Shown: positions 32,259-44,469, counted from the first letter of the stretch. The stretch is DNA of 64,000 nt from Gambelia wislizenii (GCA_030847615.1 JAUMIR010000015.1:5349501-5413500), one strand, 5' to 3'. The notes: generated by a model not told the origin, from the letters alone. Numbers and translations: made by a program.

Positions 32259-33243
32259 CTGTTGACATTTTGAAGAAGCATACACTTGAAACATGCCTGC
32301 TGTCATAGTGTGCACAGAGCTCCTCCACAGCACTGTGATGCCACTCTGAAGCCTTCCTTCTGGCTGTCCTGTCTTTTTGTTCTACAATAACCTCTCCCTT
32401 ACTAATTCCAAAGGGGGGAAAAGAGGACATTATTTCCTTCTTGTTAAAGGTATCTCAGGTGGGATGGTGGACATTTAATATTTTTGACCAAAAAATGAAC
32501 AGTTGTGTCTTCAACAGCTGTGGTTGTTTATTTTAATGATACTAGCTGTACCCAGCATAACATACACCGTTAGCTTATCCTGCTCCTCCAACATGCTTTG
32601 GGGGGTGGGGGGGACACACCAAGTTCTGCCAGCTCCTCAGGAAAGGAAGCCCAGTCAGGCTTTACTCCTGAGTAAACCCACCCGGGATTGTGGTGCAGGC
32701 GTCTGAGGCAGTTGTGAGAAATTTGGCTCCAGTGGCGTGTGGGGGGTTTGGCTGAACAGCTGGGGGGGAACCCTTTACTCATGAGTAAACCCCGTGGACC
32801 TGCCTGGTGGCGTGCTCAGGGCCTCAGCTAGTGGAAGCAACTGAGAGCTTTGATTGGTTGGGAAGTTTCCTGAGCAGCCAATCAGCACACTGGGAACAGC
32901 AACATACCCAAGAGAATTATATATATATAGATGGAAGGGGGGATTACAGTACAGTATACCTTTTAGGAATGCAAAATAGAGTTTTTCCCCTCTGGAAAAA
33001 ACAGAAATGACGTTGTGGTCTCTTCTAGGTTTGAATAAAGGGAAGCTATGGTTCACTGAGGTCTAGGGTAGGGGGGGCTGCCCCCTATCCCATTATTGTT
33101 GCCACCTCTTGCTGTACAGCAGGGTTGTGACTTTATTATCTGGCCACGTGGACTAATGCACCCTCCTCAGGCAGCCGGTTTGAGGTACCTGAAAGAATGG
33201 CAGAGTCTGAGCTACAGGTTTCCTGCAGTTAATGAAGTAGATA
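32259..33243. other. Unassigned stretch with possible repeat edges
   Basis: The segment from 'actagctgtacccagcataa' (about 32540) to the (TA)n-rich 'attatatatatagat' (about 32919-32933) resembles the two ends of a dispersed reptile repeat, with G-runs between; class not assigned. No gene. Confidence 0.4.
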
Positions 33244-33341
33244 ATAGAATCATAGAATCATAGAGTTGGAAGAGACCTCAAGAGCCATCTAGTCTAACCC
33301 CTGCCATGCAGGAATACACAATCCAAGCATTCCCGACAGAT
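33244..33341 (-). mobile_element. CR1 3' terminus
   Basis: 'atagaatcatagaatcatag' to 'attcccgacagatg'. Confidence 0.88.
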
Positions 33342-33758
33342 GTGTTTCTGGTCATGGATGGGGTTCTGGGAGCTGTAGTTCCCCCAAAGTAGCTTTTTCT
33401 AATCTCTGCTTTTAACAAAGAATTCCTTCCCCCAGGGTGGAAAAATGGAGAGGGAAAGGACAAAAAAGCAGTGATTTTGTCTGGGATTAAAAAAAAATAT
33501 GGGCCAAGGTTCTCCATCTACATTTCATAACTTTAAGAATCTGTATCTATGTTGCAGAAATGCAACAAAACCCTGTTAGTGAATTGCATCAGTCTTTCCT
33601 CCACTGCACAATGGCTCCCTATATGTTGTAATGAATGGCAGTCCACAGGGGAATATGGATGTTTCAGAACTCCTCAATTCAACTGGGCACATGTAAGGCC
33701 ATTTACAAAGACATCCGTTCCAAGCAGAATGCCAGCCATAGACTCTATCGTAGTACAT
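33342..33758. other. Unassigned stretch
   Basis: Nothing recognised beyond a short 'ggttctgggagctgtagttc' MITE-terminus-like phrase. Confidence 0.45.
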
Positions 33759-33910
33759 TAAAACAGCTGAAGTGTATGCAGATGATCAAAGGTTGGAAAA
33801 CCAAGCCTTATGAGGAACAGCTTAGGGAACTGGATCTGTTTATCTTAGAGAAGAGAAGACTGAGAAATGATATGTTAGCCATCTTTAAATAGCCAAAGGG
33901 GTGTCATGTA

Positions 33911-34068
33911 GAATCATAGAATCATAGAGTTGGAAGAGACCAGAAGGGCCATCCAGTCCAACCCCCTGCCATGCAGGAATACAGAATCCAAGCATTCCCA
34001 ACAGATGGCCATCCAGCCTCTGCTTAAAAACCTCCAAAGAAGGAGACTCCACCACACTCCGAGGCAGC
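33911..34068 (-). mobile_element. CR1 nested in CR1 (first)
   Basis: 3' end 'gaatcatagaatcatagag' at 33911, truncated at 'ccgaggcagc'. Short direct repeat 'gta' (33908-33910, 34069-34071), extendable to 'gtagaa'. Confidence 0.85.
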
Positions 34069-34129
34069 GTAGAAGATAGAGCAAGGTTGGTTTTCTGATT
34101 CTCCTCTAGAACACTAACCAGTCAATTTA

Positions 34130-34522
34130 TAGAATCATAGAATCATAGTACTGTACAGTTGGAGGAAATCACGAGGGCCATCCAGTCCAACCCCCTGCCA
34201 TGCAGGAAATCTTGATCAAAGCATCCCCGACAGATGGCCATCCAGCCTCTGTTTAAAAACCTCCAAGGAAGGAGACCCCACCACGCTCCAAGGGAGTGTG
34301 TTCCACTGCCAAACAGCTCTGACTGTCAAAAAGTTCCTCCTAATGTTGAGGTGGAATCTCTGTTCCTGGAGCTTGCATCCATTGCTCTGTGTTCCAGTCT
34401 CTGGGGCAGCAGAAAACAAGCTTGCTCCATCCTCAATGTGACACCCCTTCAAATACTTAAACAGGGCTATCATATCGCCTCTTAACCGTCTTTTTTCCAG
34501 GCTAAATATACCCAGCTCCCTA
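34130..34522 (-). mobile_element. CR1 nested in CR1 (second)
   Basis: 3' end at 34130, extends to 'cagctccctaa'. The antisense ORF 34216-34545 encodes CR1 tail protein ending LDGHLSGML. Confidence 0.88.
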
Positions 34523-34737
34523 AATGACAAGGAAAGCCATTCCACCTAAACATTAGGAAGAACTTCTTAACTGTAAGTGCTGTTTGAGAGTGGAATGAGC
34601 CACTTCAGAAGGTGGCTGATTTTCCATCTTTGAAGGTCATTAAACAAAGACTGGATGGGCATCTTTCAGGAATGCTTTAGTTGCATGTTCCTGCCTGGCA
34701 GGAGTTTGGACTAGATGATTCTATGATTCTGTTATTT

Positions 34738-35796
34738 TGAGTATGGTCAATATATTTTGTGACTTTTGATCTAGATTGCACCCAGTGCTCTATTCTTGTT
34801 CTATTACTAGTTCATGGTGGTGTGGGGGGCCATTCAGAGAGATTATTGAGGTCTAGCAACTTAACATCAAGCAGTGCAGGTAACATTACAAAAACAAATT
34901 CTATCTATCAGCAAGAAATTCTATCCTTCTCTCTTCTTTGGCCCTTGCCTCGCCACCTCCATGCTCAAAATCTCTTAACTCCACTTCATAAATATTTATT
35001 TTTAAAACCAAAAACTAGAATCTTTTATCATCTGGGCTCAATCAACTTAAACACTTATCAGTCCAAACAGAAAGAGCTAAAAATGCATCTGTCGATATGG
35101 CAAGTGAAAGATGAAAGGGAGAGAACTTGACAGGAGAATATTCTGCATTGATCAACAACCATTCAATCCACTCTGAACATCAGCCTTTTAACCCAAGGCA
35201 CAGCACACTCCTCAACTGTGAAAGAACAATGATTGGGGCAATAATGGGGATGAGGTGGGGAGTTTAAAAAGCAGTTGAACTTCCAGATTCAGAAAAGGGT
35301 TTGAAAAGGTCTCAATATTTTTTTCCCAATACTGCTGCAAATTCATTTAAAAATCACAAAAAATATTACAAGTTCATAAAAGGGCTTGAAATGGGTTCAG
35401 TATTTTCTTTACAATATTAGGATAGTGAAATATCCTACCAAACGCCAATCCCAAGATGTGGAAGTAAGTCTCTCCAGCATGACAGGGATACTCTGAAAGC
35501 AAGTCCTACCAAATTCAGAGAGATTTATTCCTAAATTGAGTCTGCTTAGGACTGCTGTTCTAGATTTCCTAACCAATATAAAATGTGTGATTATCACATC
35601 ACATCACAATGTACACACACACTTTCTGTGAATATAGGCACAATGCTCAGGATGTCTTCCTTCTCAAATAATTATCCACCATTGCTTCCCCCTCTTCCAC
35701 TTCAAAAGTGTATTTTAATGCTGAAAAACAGCATGAGGCGAATAGCTGTAAACCCAATTACCAGGGAGGGGTGGGTGGGAATCATAGCATCTTAAG
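34738..35796. other. Unassigned stretch, ~1.06 kb
   Basis: AT-rich, no repeat, gene or RNA recognised. The 123-codon ORF at 34759-35130 shows no recognisable domain. Confidence 0.5.
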
Positions 35797-36337
35797 GCTT
35801 GTCTACAATATTAAAAATCACAAATCCCCCTGAAAATTCCCCATGAATCTGGGGCTATCAGACCACATGTCGCATGACTTTCCCCCTGAATCTGGGGCGA
35901 TCCAGCCACACATTGCATGGTCTAGATTTGGGGCCTTCCAGAGTATTTTAACTAGATGTTGGATTTGGGGAAGTTCTTGGCAAAAGGAAGAGGTTTTCTC
36001 CCTTCCCCTGGCTCAGTAGCACTGCCTCTGCCCACTCTCCGCTTGCCCGTCACTTTCTTCAAGCGCCTCTTCCTGACAAGCAGAAGAGCAGGTGGAGGCA
36101 GCGCTGCTGAGCTTGGGAAAGGAGAAAATCCTCTCCCTTCAGCTGGGAACTGCCACCTGAGCTTTATATTATGGTTGAGGTGGCAATAGTGGTGGCTGTG
36201 GATGAAACTCCACTGGGACAGTGACTATAAGATACCCCATGTCCCTGCGCAGAATAATAATGTTCGAGGCTTTGGGCCAAATGTGGGGACGTGCAGATAG
36301 AACTCCATTCGGAGTTTTTGCCCCTCATGTGTTCAGG
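35797..36337. repeat. Possible old non-autonomous element
   Basis: Starts 'gcttgtctacaatattaaaa' with repeated 'tgaatctggggc' phrases; resembles family D in the opening 'tgtctaca' only. Weak call. Confidence 0.3.
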
Positions 36338-36490
36338 CCCTTATAGTTGGAAGGGACCACAAAGGGACCTCCATCATGCAGGAACACACAACTAAAACAC
36401 TCATTGAGTTGCCCATTGAACATCTGTTTAAATACCTCCAAAGAAGGAGCACCCATCACCCTCTGAGGCAGTCTATTCGACTGTCATTCT
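36338..36490 (-). mobile_element. Divergent CR1 fragment
   Basis: 'cccttatagttggaagggac' to 'accctctgaggcagtctatt'; old. Confidence 0.7.
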
Positions 36491-36592
36491 TTCAGTAAAC
36501 AGTATGGAGGTCTTGTGGATATTCTGGACTTCAGCTCTCCTAAATTCATGATGTTGGCAATTCTGTCTGAGGCTTCTGGGTGTTAGAATAAT

Positions 36593-36675
36593 ATAGAATC
36601 ATAGTATCTTAGAGTTGGAAGGGAGTTCAAGGGCCATCTAGTCCAACTCCCTGCCATACAAGAGCAAACCACTCT
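36593..36675 (-). mobile_element. CR1 3' terminus
   Basis: 'atagaatcatagtatcttag' to 'cagaac'-region-like text, ending in decay after 'ctccctgccatac'. Confidence 0.8.
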
Positions 36676-36879
36676 GGAAGATCTAGACAAAAAGTTAGTT
36701 TGTACAACTAAGTACAGTTGATAAACTAAGGGCCAAAACTAGAAATGATATTAAATCATTTTAATGCATGTAGCAATGTATTGTAGCTGTTTTCTTCTTT
36801 TGAGAAACAGCTGTAGGACAACAGTGTAGGGCTAATGTTCTCTCCAGATCCCAATAAAAATCCCTACTATCAAACCTGC

Positions 36880-37190
36880 TATTAGACCTCCAAGAGAGTT
36901 TTGTATTGATGGCCATTCAACGAGTTTAAAAATCTCCAAAGAGACGAGTCCACCACCCTCTGAGTCAGACTCTGCCCCTGGTGAACAGCTCTTATAGTCA
37001 AGTGGTTCTTCCAAATGTTTGGGTGGAAACTCTTTTCTTGTCATGTGAACCCAGTGGTTTGTGTCCTTGTCTCTGGAACAGCAGAAAAACAAGCTCACTC
37101 CGTCTTCCACATGACATTGCCTCAGACATTTAAAGTTGGCTGTCAGGTCATCGCTCGGTCTTCTCATTTCCAATTTCTTTATTTTAATTT
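36880..37190 (-). mobile_element. Divergent CR1 fragment
   Basis: 'aaaaatctccaaagagacga', 'gaacagctcttatagtcaag' and 'ctggaacagcagaaaaacaa' follow the CR1 tail; older than the main subfamily. Confidence 0.78.
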
Positions 37191-37208
37191 ATTGCTGATA
37201 TAAGAAAA

Positions 37209-37440
37209 GAGAGCCAGCATGGAGTAGTGGCTTGGGTGTGGGTTTAGGACTTTGGAAGACCAGGATTGAAATATCCACTCAGTCACGGAAACCCACTGAA
37301 TGACCTTGGGCAAGTCACAGTCTCTCAGCCACAGAAGAAGACAATTGAAAAAAACCCTCTGAACAAATCTTGCTGTGATATATTCACCTTAGGGTTGCAA
37401 TAAATCGAAACAACTTGAAGGCACAAAACAACAACAGTAA
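37209..37440 (+). mobile_element. tRNA-derived SINE with BovB-like tail
   Basis: Plus-strand copy: head 'gagagccagcatggagtagt', body 'acccactgaatgaccttggg', tail 'caacttgaaggcacaaaaca' plus CAA repeats. It abuts the truncated CR1 start directly. Confidence 0.88.
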
Positions 37441-37445
37441 CAAGA

Positions 37446-38055
37446 TCAAGGACAATGAGGAAGAACAGCATGGACAGACTTCAGGGACAGAGCAGGGGAC
37501 CTTGAGAGGACCACCGCAAGGAAAAGCAGCTGCGAAGCCTCGGCAGAGGCGTGGGGTGGTGGTGGGGGACTCCTTGCTGTGGGGTACAGAAACAGTGGTT
37601 TGTGGGCCTGACAAGATGTCACGGGAGGTGTGTTCTCTCCCTGGGGCAAAGATCCGTGATATGACAGAGAGGCTGAAAAGACTCGTCAAGCCTACAGATC
37701 ATTACCCCTTCCTTTTGGTCCATGTGGGAACCAAGGATACTGCAAGGCACAGCTTTCTGAAGATCAGAAGAGATTATGAGGATCTGGGGAGGAAGCTGAG
37801 AGAAATGGATGCACAGGTGGTCACCTCGTCTCTTCTGCCAGTTGAAGGGCATGGTCCAGGAAGAGAGAGGAAAATAGCCGATGTAAACAACTGGCTCCGT
37901 AGATGGTATCTCTGAGAACAATTTGGATTATTGGATTACGGGCTGCGCTTCCATGAGGGGGGACTTCTGGCAAGAGATGGGGTGCATCTCACAACAGTTG
38001 GCAGAAACGTTTTTGTCTACAGTCTCAAGAATATGATCCGAAAGGCTTTAAACTG
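37446..38055 (+). pseudogene. CR1 ORF1, esterase part, one premature stop
   Basis: Carries the SGNH esterase blocks VVVGDSLL, HVGTKDTARHS and RDGVHLTTVG. A TGA at 37913-37915 interrupts the frame after LRRWYL; downstream EQFGLLDYGLRF continues in the same frame to RKALN and the natural stop. In the 17.5 kb copy Arg residues stand at this point, so the stop is a point mutation. The zinc-knuckle N-terminus is missing through truncation. Confidence 0.88.
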
Positions 38056-38061
38056 AGTCAT

Positions 38062-40947
38062 ATGGGGGAGGGAGACAGTATTCTGGAAGGCAAAAGGGCT
38101 GGAGAAAATAGTCAAACTGTCATACAGGGAACAAGGCGAACAGCACAAGGACCCAACAGTGGGAGGCAAAAAAACTTGCACAGGCAGCAAGTAAAGGGAA
38201 CACATGGTCTTAGATGTCTCTACACCAATGCACAGAGCATTGGAAATAAGCAAGATGAACTTGAACTCCTAGCACTACAAAGCAAGTATGATATAATAGG
38301 CATTACTGAAACCTGGTGGGATGAGTCACATGATTGTAATGTAGGAATAGAGGGGTATAACCTTTATAAGAGAAACAGGCCAAACAGGAAAGGAGGAGGA
38401 ATAGCATTATATGTCAGGGATATTTACACCAGTGAAGAAATCCATGACATCAATACTGGAAGCCAGGTGGAGAGCATCTGGATAAAAATTAAAGGGGAGG
38501 GAAACAACAGGGATGTTATTGTGGGACTCTACTACAGACACCCAAATCAGATGGAGGAATTGGATGTTGCCTTTTTAGAACAGATGAACACACAAGCAGA
38601 AAGGAAAGATGTAGTAGTGATGGGTGACTTCAACTATCCTGATATTTGCTGGCAATCTAACTCAACCAAAACTTCAAGGTCTAGCAAATTCCTTATTTGC
38701 CTGGAAGAAAATTTCATGGTCCAAAAGGTGGAAGAGGCAACAAGGGGGTCAGCTATTTTAGATCTGATCCTAACCAACAGAGATGACCTAGCTAATGGGG
38801 TGCAAGTGGTGGGATCCTTAGGTGACAGTGATCATGTTCTCCTGGAGATTATTATACAACGGAAAGGAGAAGCCAGGCATAGTCAGACACGCATTCTCGA
38901 CCTTAGGAGAGCTGATTTCAATAAACTCAGGGAAACACGGGGGGTGATACCACGGTCAGTAATACTAAAAGGGAAGACACCTCAAGATGGATGGGACTTT
39001 CTCAAAAGGGAGATACTGAAGGCACAATTTCAAACAGTACCATTGAGGAAGAAAAATGGGAGGTGTCTCAAGAAACCAGGATGGATGACTAAAGAAATTT
39101 CAACGGAAGTTTTAAATGGAACATGTATAGGAAATGGAAAAAGGGGGAAATCACCAAAGAAGAATTCAAACAGATAGCAAACACATGTAGGAGTAAAGTC
39201 AGAAAAGCTAAAGTGCAGAATGAGCTCAGGCTTGCTAGAGAGGTTAGGAACAATAAAAAGAGTTTTTTGGGGTATGTCTGCAGCAAAAGGAGGAAAAAGG
39301 AAATGATAGGGCCACTACGCGGAGAAGATGGCAAAATGCTAACAGGGGACAGAGAAAAGGCAGAATTACTCAACACCTTTGCCTCAGTGTTTTCAGAAAA
39401 GTAAAAGGGTGACCAACCTGAGGATAAAGGAACAGAGGACACAATAGGGGAAATCCAGCACAGAATAAGCAAAGAGGTAGTAGAGGAATACCTTCTTAAA
39501 CTAAATGAATTTAAATCTCCAGGACCAGATGAACTACATCCAAGGGTATTAAAAGAGCTGGAAAATGTAATCTCAGAGCCATTGGCAATAATCTTTGAGA
39601 ACTCCTGGAGAACAGGAAAAGTCCCAGCAGACTGGAGGAGGGCAAACGTTGTCCCCATCTTCAAAAAGGGGAAAAAGGAGGATCCCAACAATTATCGTCC
39701 AGTTAGTCTGACATCAATAGCAGGGAAGATTCTAGAGCAGATCATTAAACAGAGAGTCTGTGAACATTTAGAAGGCAATGCCATAATCACAAAAAGTCAA
39801 CATGGGTTTCAGAGAAACAAGTCATGCCAGACTAATCTGATCTCTTTTTTTAATAAAATTACCAGCTTGGTAGATGAAGGGAACAGTGTGGATATCGTAT
39901 ACCTTGATTTCAGTAAGGCCTTTGACAAGGTTCCCCATGACATTCTTGCAAACAAGCTTGTAAAATGTGGGCTAGACAAGTTCAATGGATTTGTAATGGG
40001 TTGACCGGCCGAACCCAAAGGGTGCTCAGCAGTGGGTGCTTTTCGTCTTGGAAAGATGTGACCACTGGGGTGCCACAGGGTTCTGTCCTGGGCCCAGTGC
40101 TATTCAACATCTTTATCAATGACTTGGATGAGGGAATTAGGGGCATACTTATCAAATTTGCAGATGACACCAAATTGGGAGGAGTAGCTAATACCCTAGA
40201 GGACAGGATCAAAATTCAAAATGACCTGAATAGACTGGAGAGCTGGGCCAAAGCTAACAAAATGAAATTCAATACGGAGAAGTGTAAGGTACTGCACTTA
40301 GGGCGAAAAAATGAAATGCATCAATACAGGATGGGGGAGACCTGGCTGAATGAGACTACATGCGAAAGGGATCTAGGAGTCCTAGTAGACCACAAGTTGA
40401 ACATGAGTCAACAGTGTGATGCGGCAGCTAATAAGGCCAATGCGATTTTGGGCTGCATCAATAGAAGTATTGTGTCTAGATCAAGGGGAGTCATAGTGCC
40501 GCTCTATTCTGCCTTGGTCAGACCTCACCTAGAATACTGTGTCCAGTTCTGGGCACCACAATTCAAAAAGGATATTGACAAGTTGGAGCATGTGCAAAGA
40601 AGGGCGACTAAAATGGTGAAAGGTCCTTATGAGGAGAGACATAGGGAGCTGGTATGTTTAGCCTGGAAAAAAGATGGTTAAGAGGAGATATGATAGCCCT
40701 GTTTAAGTATTTTAAGGGGTGTCACATTGAGGATGGAGCAAGCTTGTTTTCTGCTGCTCCAGAGACTGGAACACGGAGCAATGGGTGCAAGCTCCAGGAA
40801 CAGAGATTCCACCTCAACATTAGGAGGAAGTTTTTGACAGTAAGAGCTGTTCGGCAGTGGAACACACTCCCTCGGAGCCTGGCAGGGTCTCCTTCCTTGG
40901 AAGTCTTTGAACAGAGGCTGGATGGCCATCTGTCAGGGATGCTTTGA
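38062..40947 (+). pseudogene. CR1 ORF2 (endonuclease-RT), multiply broken
   Basis: ATG at 38062 follows ORF1 by a few bases, giving the CR1 ORF1-ORF2 junction. Endonuclease motifs: TNAQSIGNK (Asn56), ITETWWD (Glu83), MGDFNYPDICW (188-191), GDSDHVLLE (SDH 256-258). Disruptions: an extra base at the A-run near 39055; an in-frame TAG at 39402-39404; a 7-base deletion near 39983 between LDKF and QWIC; a 12-base in-frame loss near 40625 and a one-base deletion near 40653. The RT box KFADDTK is intact (about 40158). The last frame ends LDGHLSGML at 40947. Confidence 0.9.
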
Positions 40948-41037
40948 TTGTGATTTCCTGCGTGGCAGAATGGGGTTGGACTGGATGGCCCTCGTGGTCT
41001 CTTCCAACTCTGCAATTCTATGATTCTACGATTCTAT

Positions 41038-41630
41038 CTGGGCCCTTTGTGTCCATGTTCACCTTTGTGAATAGGAGGGCATGCATCTAGTGTGGGTGGA
41101 AGTGAGAGGACTATTAGGTCAAGATGGTCACTACCGTCTTACCATTGGAAGTTCTTCCTATGTTTCTATGAGTGGTGACACATTCTTTCTGGAGCCCCAT
41201 CCCACCCTTCCTGCCTTCGTCTGAGAAGTGACCAAGCTTAGCTACAGGAATGGGAAGCTTGCGTGGCCCCTTTTGTCACAATAAAAACAAGCGCTCTTGC
41301 ACTCTGCCAATATGTTCATTATCTCATGCCCACTTGCTCAGATAGCTTTCAAAGGGGCCAAAGACTAATTTACTGACTAGGAAAATACGAGGCTCGGAGA
41401 CAGCGGATGGCTCCATGGCTTTGGAGCAGTGAATAAACACTGAGTTTTAAAGGCGTTCTCCAAGGTGCTGAACATTTAATCCAAAATAGGTTCAGCACCA
41501 CAGAGAACTCCAATATACAGTACTGCACCTGTAAAAGCCAGAGTAGTTCCCCTTCAAACTCAGCATGGATTCACTGCCCCAAACTGACGGGGCTACTGCC
41601 CCCCTCTGGCTACGGCTATTACTATCACTG
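41038..41630. other. Unassigned stretch
   Basis: No repeat or gene recognised. Confidence 0.5.
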
Positions 41631-41765
41631 GTTCTGAGGCAGTCTACCTCTCAATACCAGTTGCCCGGAGAAAAAAAATCAAAGGCAGAAGGCTTATTGC
41701 CTGTTTGCTGTGCCTGTGGGTTTCCCAGATATTCTGGTTTGGACCACTATTATCAACTGGATACT
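41631..41765 (+). repeat. Dispersed repeat with 'gaggcagtctacctct'
   Basis: Shares 'gaggcagtctacctct', 'accagttgcc' and 'tgtgggtttccc' with 52065-52200; resembles a LINE-type 3' end common in sauropsids, unnamed here. A fragment also lies near 43347-43420. Confidence 0.5.
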
Positions 41766-42420
41766 GGATTATAATCCAGAGGGTAGAAAAGATACTTTTA
41801 AAAATATCAACTCTATGAGACTGGCCATATTTGTGGGGGTTCTGCTTACAAGTATGTTTGTAAACTTCCAAATTTGCAAAGTGCCCAAATTCAGAGTCTC
41901 TCAGTGCCTAAGACATAATTAATCAGTGTTAAATTCTGTTTTAGGAACATAAGATTAAAAGAATCAACAAGGCCTGCATTTTTTTTGTAAGAATGCTGCC
42001 AGTCAACTGTGAACAAGCAGTATTATTTATTTATTAGAATCCTAGTATCCTGGTCTTTTCTTTTAAAAATAAACAGAGACCCAAGGCAATGTTGCAAACA
42101 TTACTATCACAGCAATAACATGGCATTTTGCAAACTATCTACATTCCTCCCTGTCTTACTGGATGCCTCTATTTTTGCAAATTACAAAGAACCATGAGGA
42201 CTAGGAACATCCTTTTAAAAAAAAGCAACAAAGGAAGGAATCCAAGAGGCTGGACAATTATTCCATGCATGCACAGGTTCGCAGGCTTCCTAGATTATAT
42301 ACATCCACCATGGTTTCAACAGGATACAATGTGAATCTGGGCCAAATCAAGAGTCTGAATTGCTTCACACATGTATGCCCCTTGTTCAATGACTACAGCA
42401 ACTGTAGTCAAGAAATTAGA
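41766..42420. other. Unassigned stretch
   Basis: AT-rich; nothing recognised. Confidence 0.5.
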
Positions 42421-42966
42421 AGATGACTAAGGCTTACACAGGGTGGCCATGAAGGAACTAGGCAAGATCCTCAAGTATAAAGATGTATCATGATATACCA
42501 AAGTCAGGATCATCCCTGCCATTATATTTGCAATTTTTATGTGTGGTTGTGAAAGCTGGGCAGTGAAGAAAGCTAACAGAAAGAGAATCAACTCCTTTGA
42601 AATGGGGTGCTGGAGGAGAGTTCTATCCAGGTGGACTGGTGGACTGCTGAAAAGACAAATAAATGCATCCAAGAACAAATAAAGTGTGAACACTCCTTAA
42701 AGGCAAGATAACTAAACTGAGACTGTCATACCTCGGACAGTGCTTGAGAAGAAATGACTCATTGGAAAAGATGAAAATGCTTGGTAAAATATAGGCAGTA
42801 GGAAAAGAGGCAAACCACAGGTGCATAAACTCCATCAAGGAAGCCACGGCTGCTGCCCTGAGTCTGCAAGACCTGACCAGGGCTGTTGATAAAAGGGTGA
42901 CTTGGAGCTCTCTCATTCATAGGGTCACCATAAGTCGAATTGACTTCAAGGCAATTAACAACAAAT
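42421..42966 (+). mobile_element. BovB (RTE) LINE 3' fragment
   Basis: 'gccatgaaggaactaggcaa', 'tgtgtggttgtgaaagctgg' and the terminus 'gacttcaaggcaattaacaa' are BovB ORF2 C-terminus and 3' end. Frames are broken throughout, for example near 42660. Confidence 0.88.
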
Positions 42967-43428
42967 GTGTGGATGAGGTTACAGAACTGGGGAAAAGTAC
43001 AACAAAAATTGTTAAGACATGCAAGCACCTTCACACATGGAAAGTGTTTGGGATATCAGTTTAGAAAAAATGGCTGTTGGGGAGGCAGAACTTGAAAGGT
43101 TTATAAAATTATGGAGATGTGTATGTGTGGGGGAGAGATTTGACTTCATTCATAATACTAGAATTCACATGCTCCTGATAACTGTAGTTTTCAATATATT
43201 TTAAAAAGGATATATTTATAATCAGTTTATAGAATCTGTTGTCACAAGATATGACAATGTACACTGATTTAGGTGGCTTTTAAGAAAGATCTGACAAGTT
43301 CTCAGAGGAGGGGGCTGTATAGCCATGACAGCTAAATGGAATCTCCATGTTTAGAGGCAGTCTACCACAAAGTGCCAGATGGCAGGGACAAAATTAGGAA
43401 TCTGGGAACCTGCTTCATGTTGGATCAG
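42967..43428. other. Mostly unassigned spacer
   Basis: Includes at 43347-43420 a piece of the repeat described at 41631. Confidence 0.45.
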
Positions 43429-43720
43429 GTCATACTGAGGATGGGGCAAGCTTGTTTTCAGCTGCTCCAGAGACTAGGACACGGAGCAATGGGTTCAAAC
43501 TACAGGAAAAGAGATTCCACCTGAACATTAGGAGGAACTTCCTGATGGTAAGAACTGTTCAGCAGTGGAATGAACTGCCTGGGAGTGTGGTGGAGTCTCC
43601 TTTTTTGGAGATTTTTAAACAGAGGCTGGATGGCCATCTGTTGGGAATGCTTTGATTGTGTATTCCTGCATGGCAGGGGTTGGACTGGATGACCTTTTCC
43701 AACCCTATGATTCTATGACT
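43429..43720 (+). mobile_element. CR1 3' fragment
   Basis: 'catactgaggatggggcaag' to 'ccctatgattctatgac'; the tail ORF at 43452-43655 is open and ends LDGHLLGML. Confidence 0.9.
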
Positions 43721-43979
43721 GGCCAGAGGGGATTCTAGGGTTTCAGGCAGGGATATATTAAGCTTGAACCTGGGACCTTGTCCATGAAAACCAGGTGTGC
43801 TGCCACTGAAATGCAGTCCTTCATGTAAAAATAAACTAAGATCCTAGTCCACATGGTTGCCACTGAAGGGCTGATTTAAATAAGATTATCAGCAACTGTC
43901 TCCTGCTAAATCAGACCTTACTTTCAGTAGAAGCATGTTTCTGAGCCCTACTGGGAGATGTCATGGAGAAAACCTGGAT

Positions 43980-44467
43980 CAGTCGCGGCTTTCACACTCG
44001 TGGTTTTGATTATTTGCAGTTTAGCCCCGAGCCCCCTCGGGAAGGCCGGTGAGAGGCAGGGCAACCTCCTGCCTGCGCCTTCCCCGGCCTCCCAGAGGCA
44101 GTTCTGAGGCTTCAAAGCCCCGAAGCTCCCTTAGGAAGGCCGCGGAGAGGCAGGGCAGCCTCCCGCCCACCTGCTGCCTTCCCTGGCCTTCCTAAGGGGG
44201 CTTCTAAGGCCCGGAGTCCCCTTAGGAAGGCCGGGGAGAGGCAGGGCAGCCTCCTTCGCTCCCTCCCACTGCCTTCCCCGGCCTTCCTCAGAGGGCTTCT
44301 AAGCCCCGGAGTCCCCTCAGGAAGGCCCGGGAGAGGTCGGCCAGGCTGGCCAGACTCCCTCCCACCTGGGGGGGGGGGGTCGCGGGAGGAGCAATTTTTA
44401 TTCACGGTTTTTCCACATTCGCGGGGGTCTCAAGACCCTAAACCCCGCGAATGTGGAGGGACGACTG
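43980..44467. mobile_element. GC-rich pogo-like MITE with internal tandem units
   Basis: Ends 'cagtcgcggctttcacactc' and 'gcgaatgtggagggacgactg' are inverted. Inside lies a tandem array of a 91-95 bp GC-rich unit starting at 44023, 44116, 44207 and 44302 ('gccccggagtcccctcagga'). A TA follows the right end. The antisense 97-codon ORF is the array in translation. Confidence 0.75.
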
Positions 44468-44469
44468 TA

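Larger units (their letters stand above)
33759..34737 (+). mobile_element. CR1 fragment split by two reverse CR1s
   Basis: Plus-strand CR1 pieces at 33759-33910, 34069-34129 and 34523-34737 read as one element: 'ccttatgaggaacagcttag', then 'gaagatagagcaaggttgg', then 'cattccacctaaacattagg' to the 3' octamers. Two minus-strand CR1s interrupt it. Confidence 0.82.
37441..41037 (+). mobile_element. Long CR1 LINE, 5'-truncated within ORF1
   Basis: About 3.6 kb from mid-ORF1 ('caagatcaaggacaatgagg') to the 3' octamers at 41017-41037. Near-identical in layout to the minus-strand element at 17513-21470. Confidence 0.92.

Noticed and set aside
44023..44345. CpG-island promoter of a gene
   Set aside because: The GC-rich segment is bounded by MITE ends and made of tandem units; no first exon follows.
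44112..44405. Pro/Gly/Arg-rich 97-codon protein
   Set aside because: It is the translation of a GC-rich tandem array inside a MITE.
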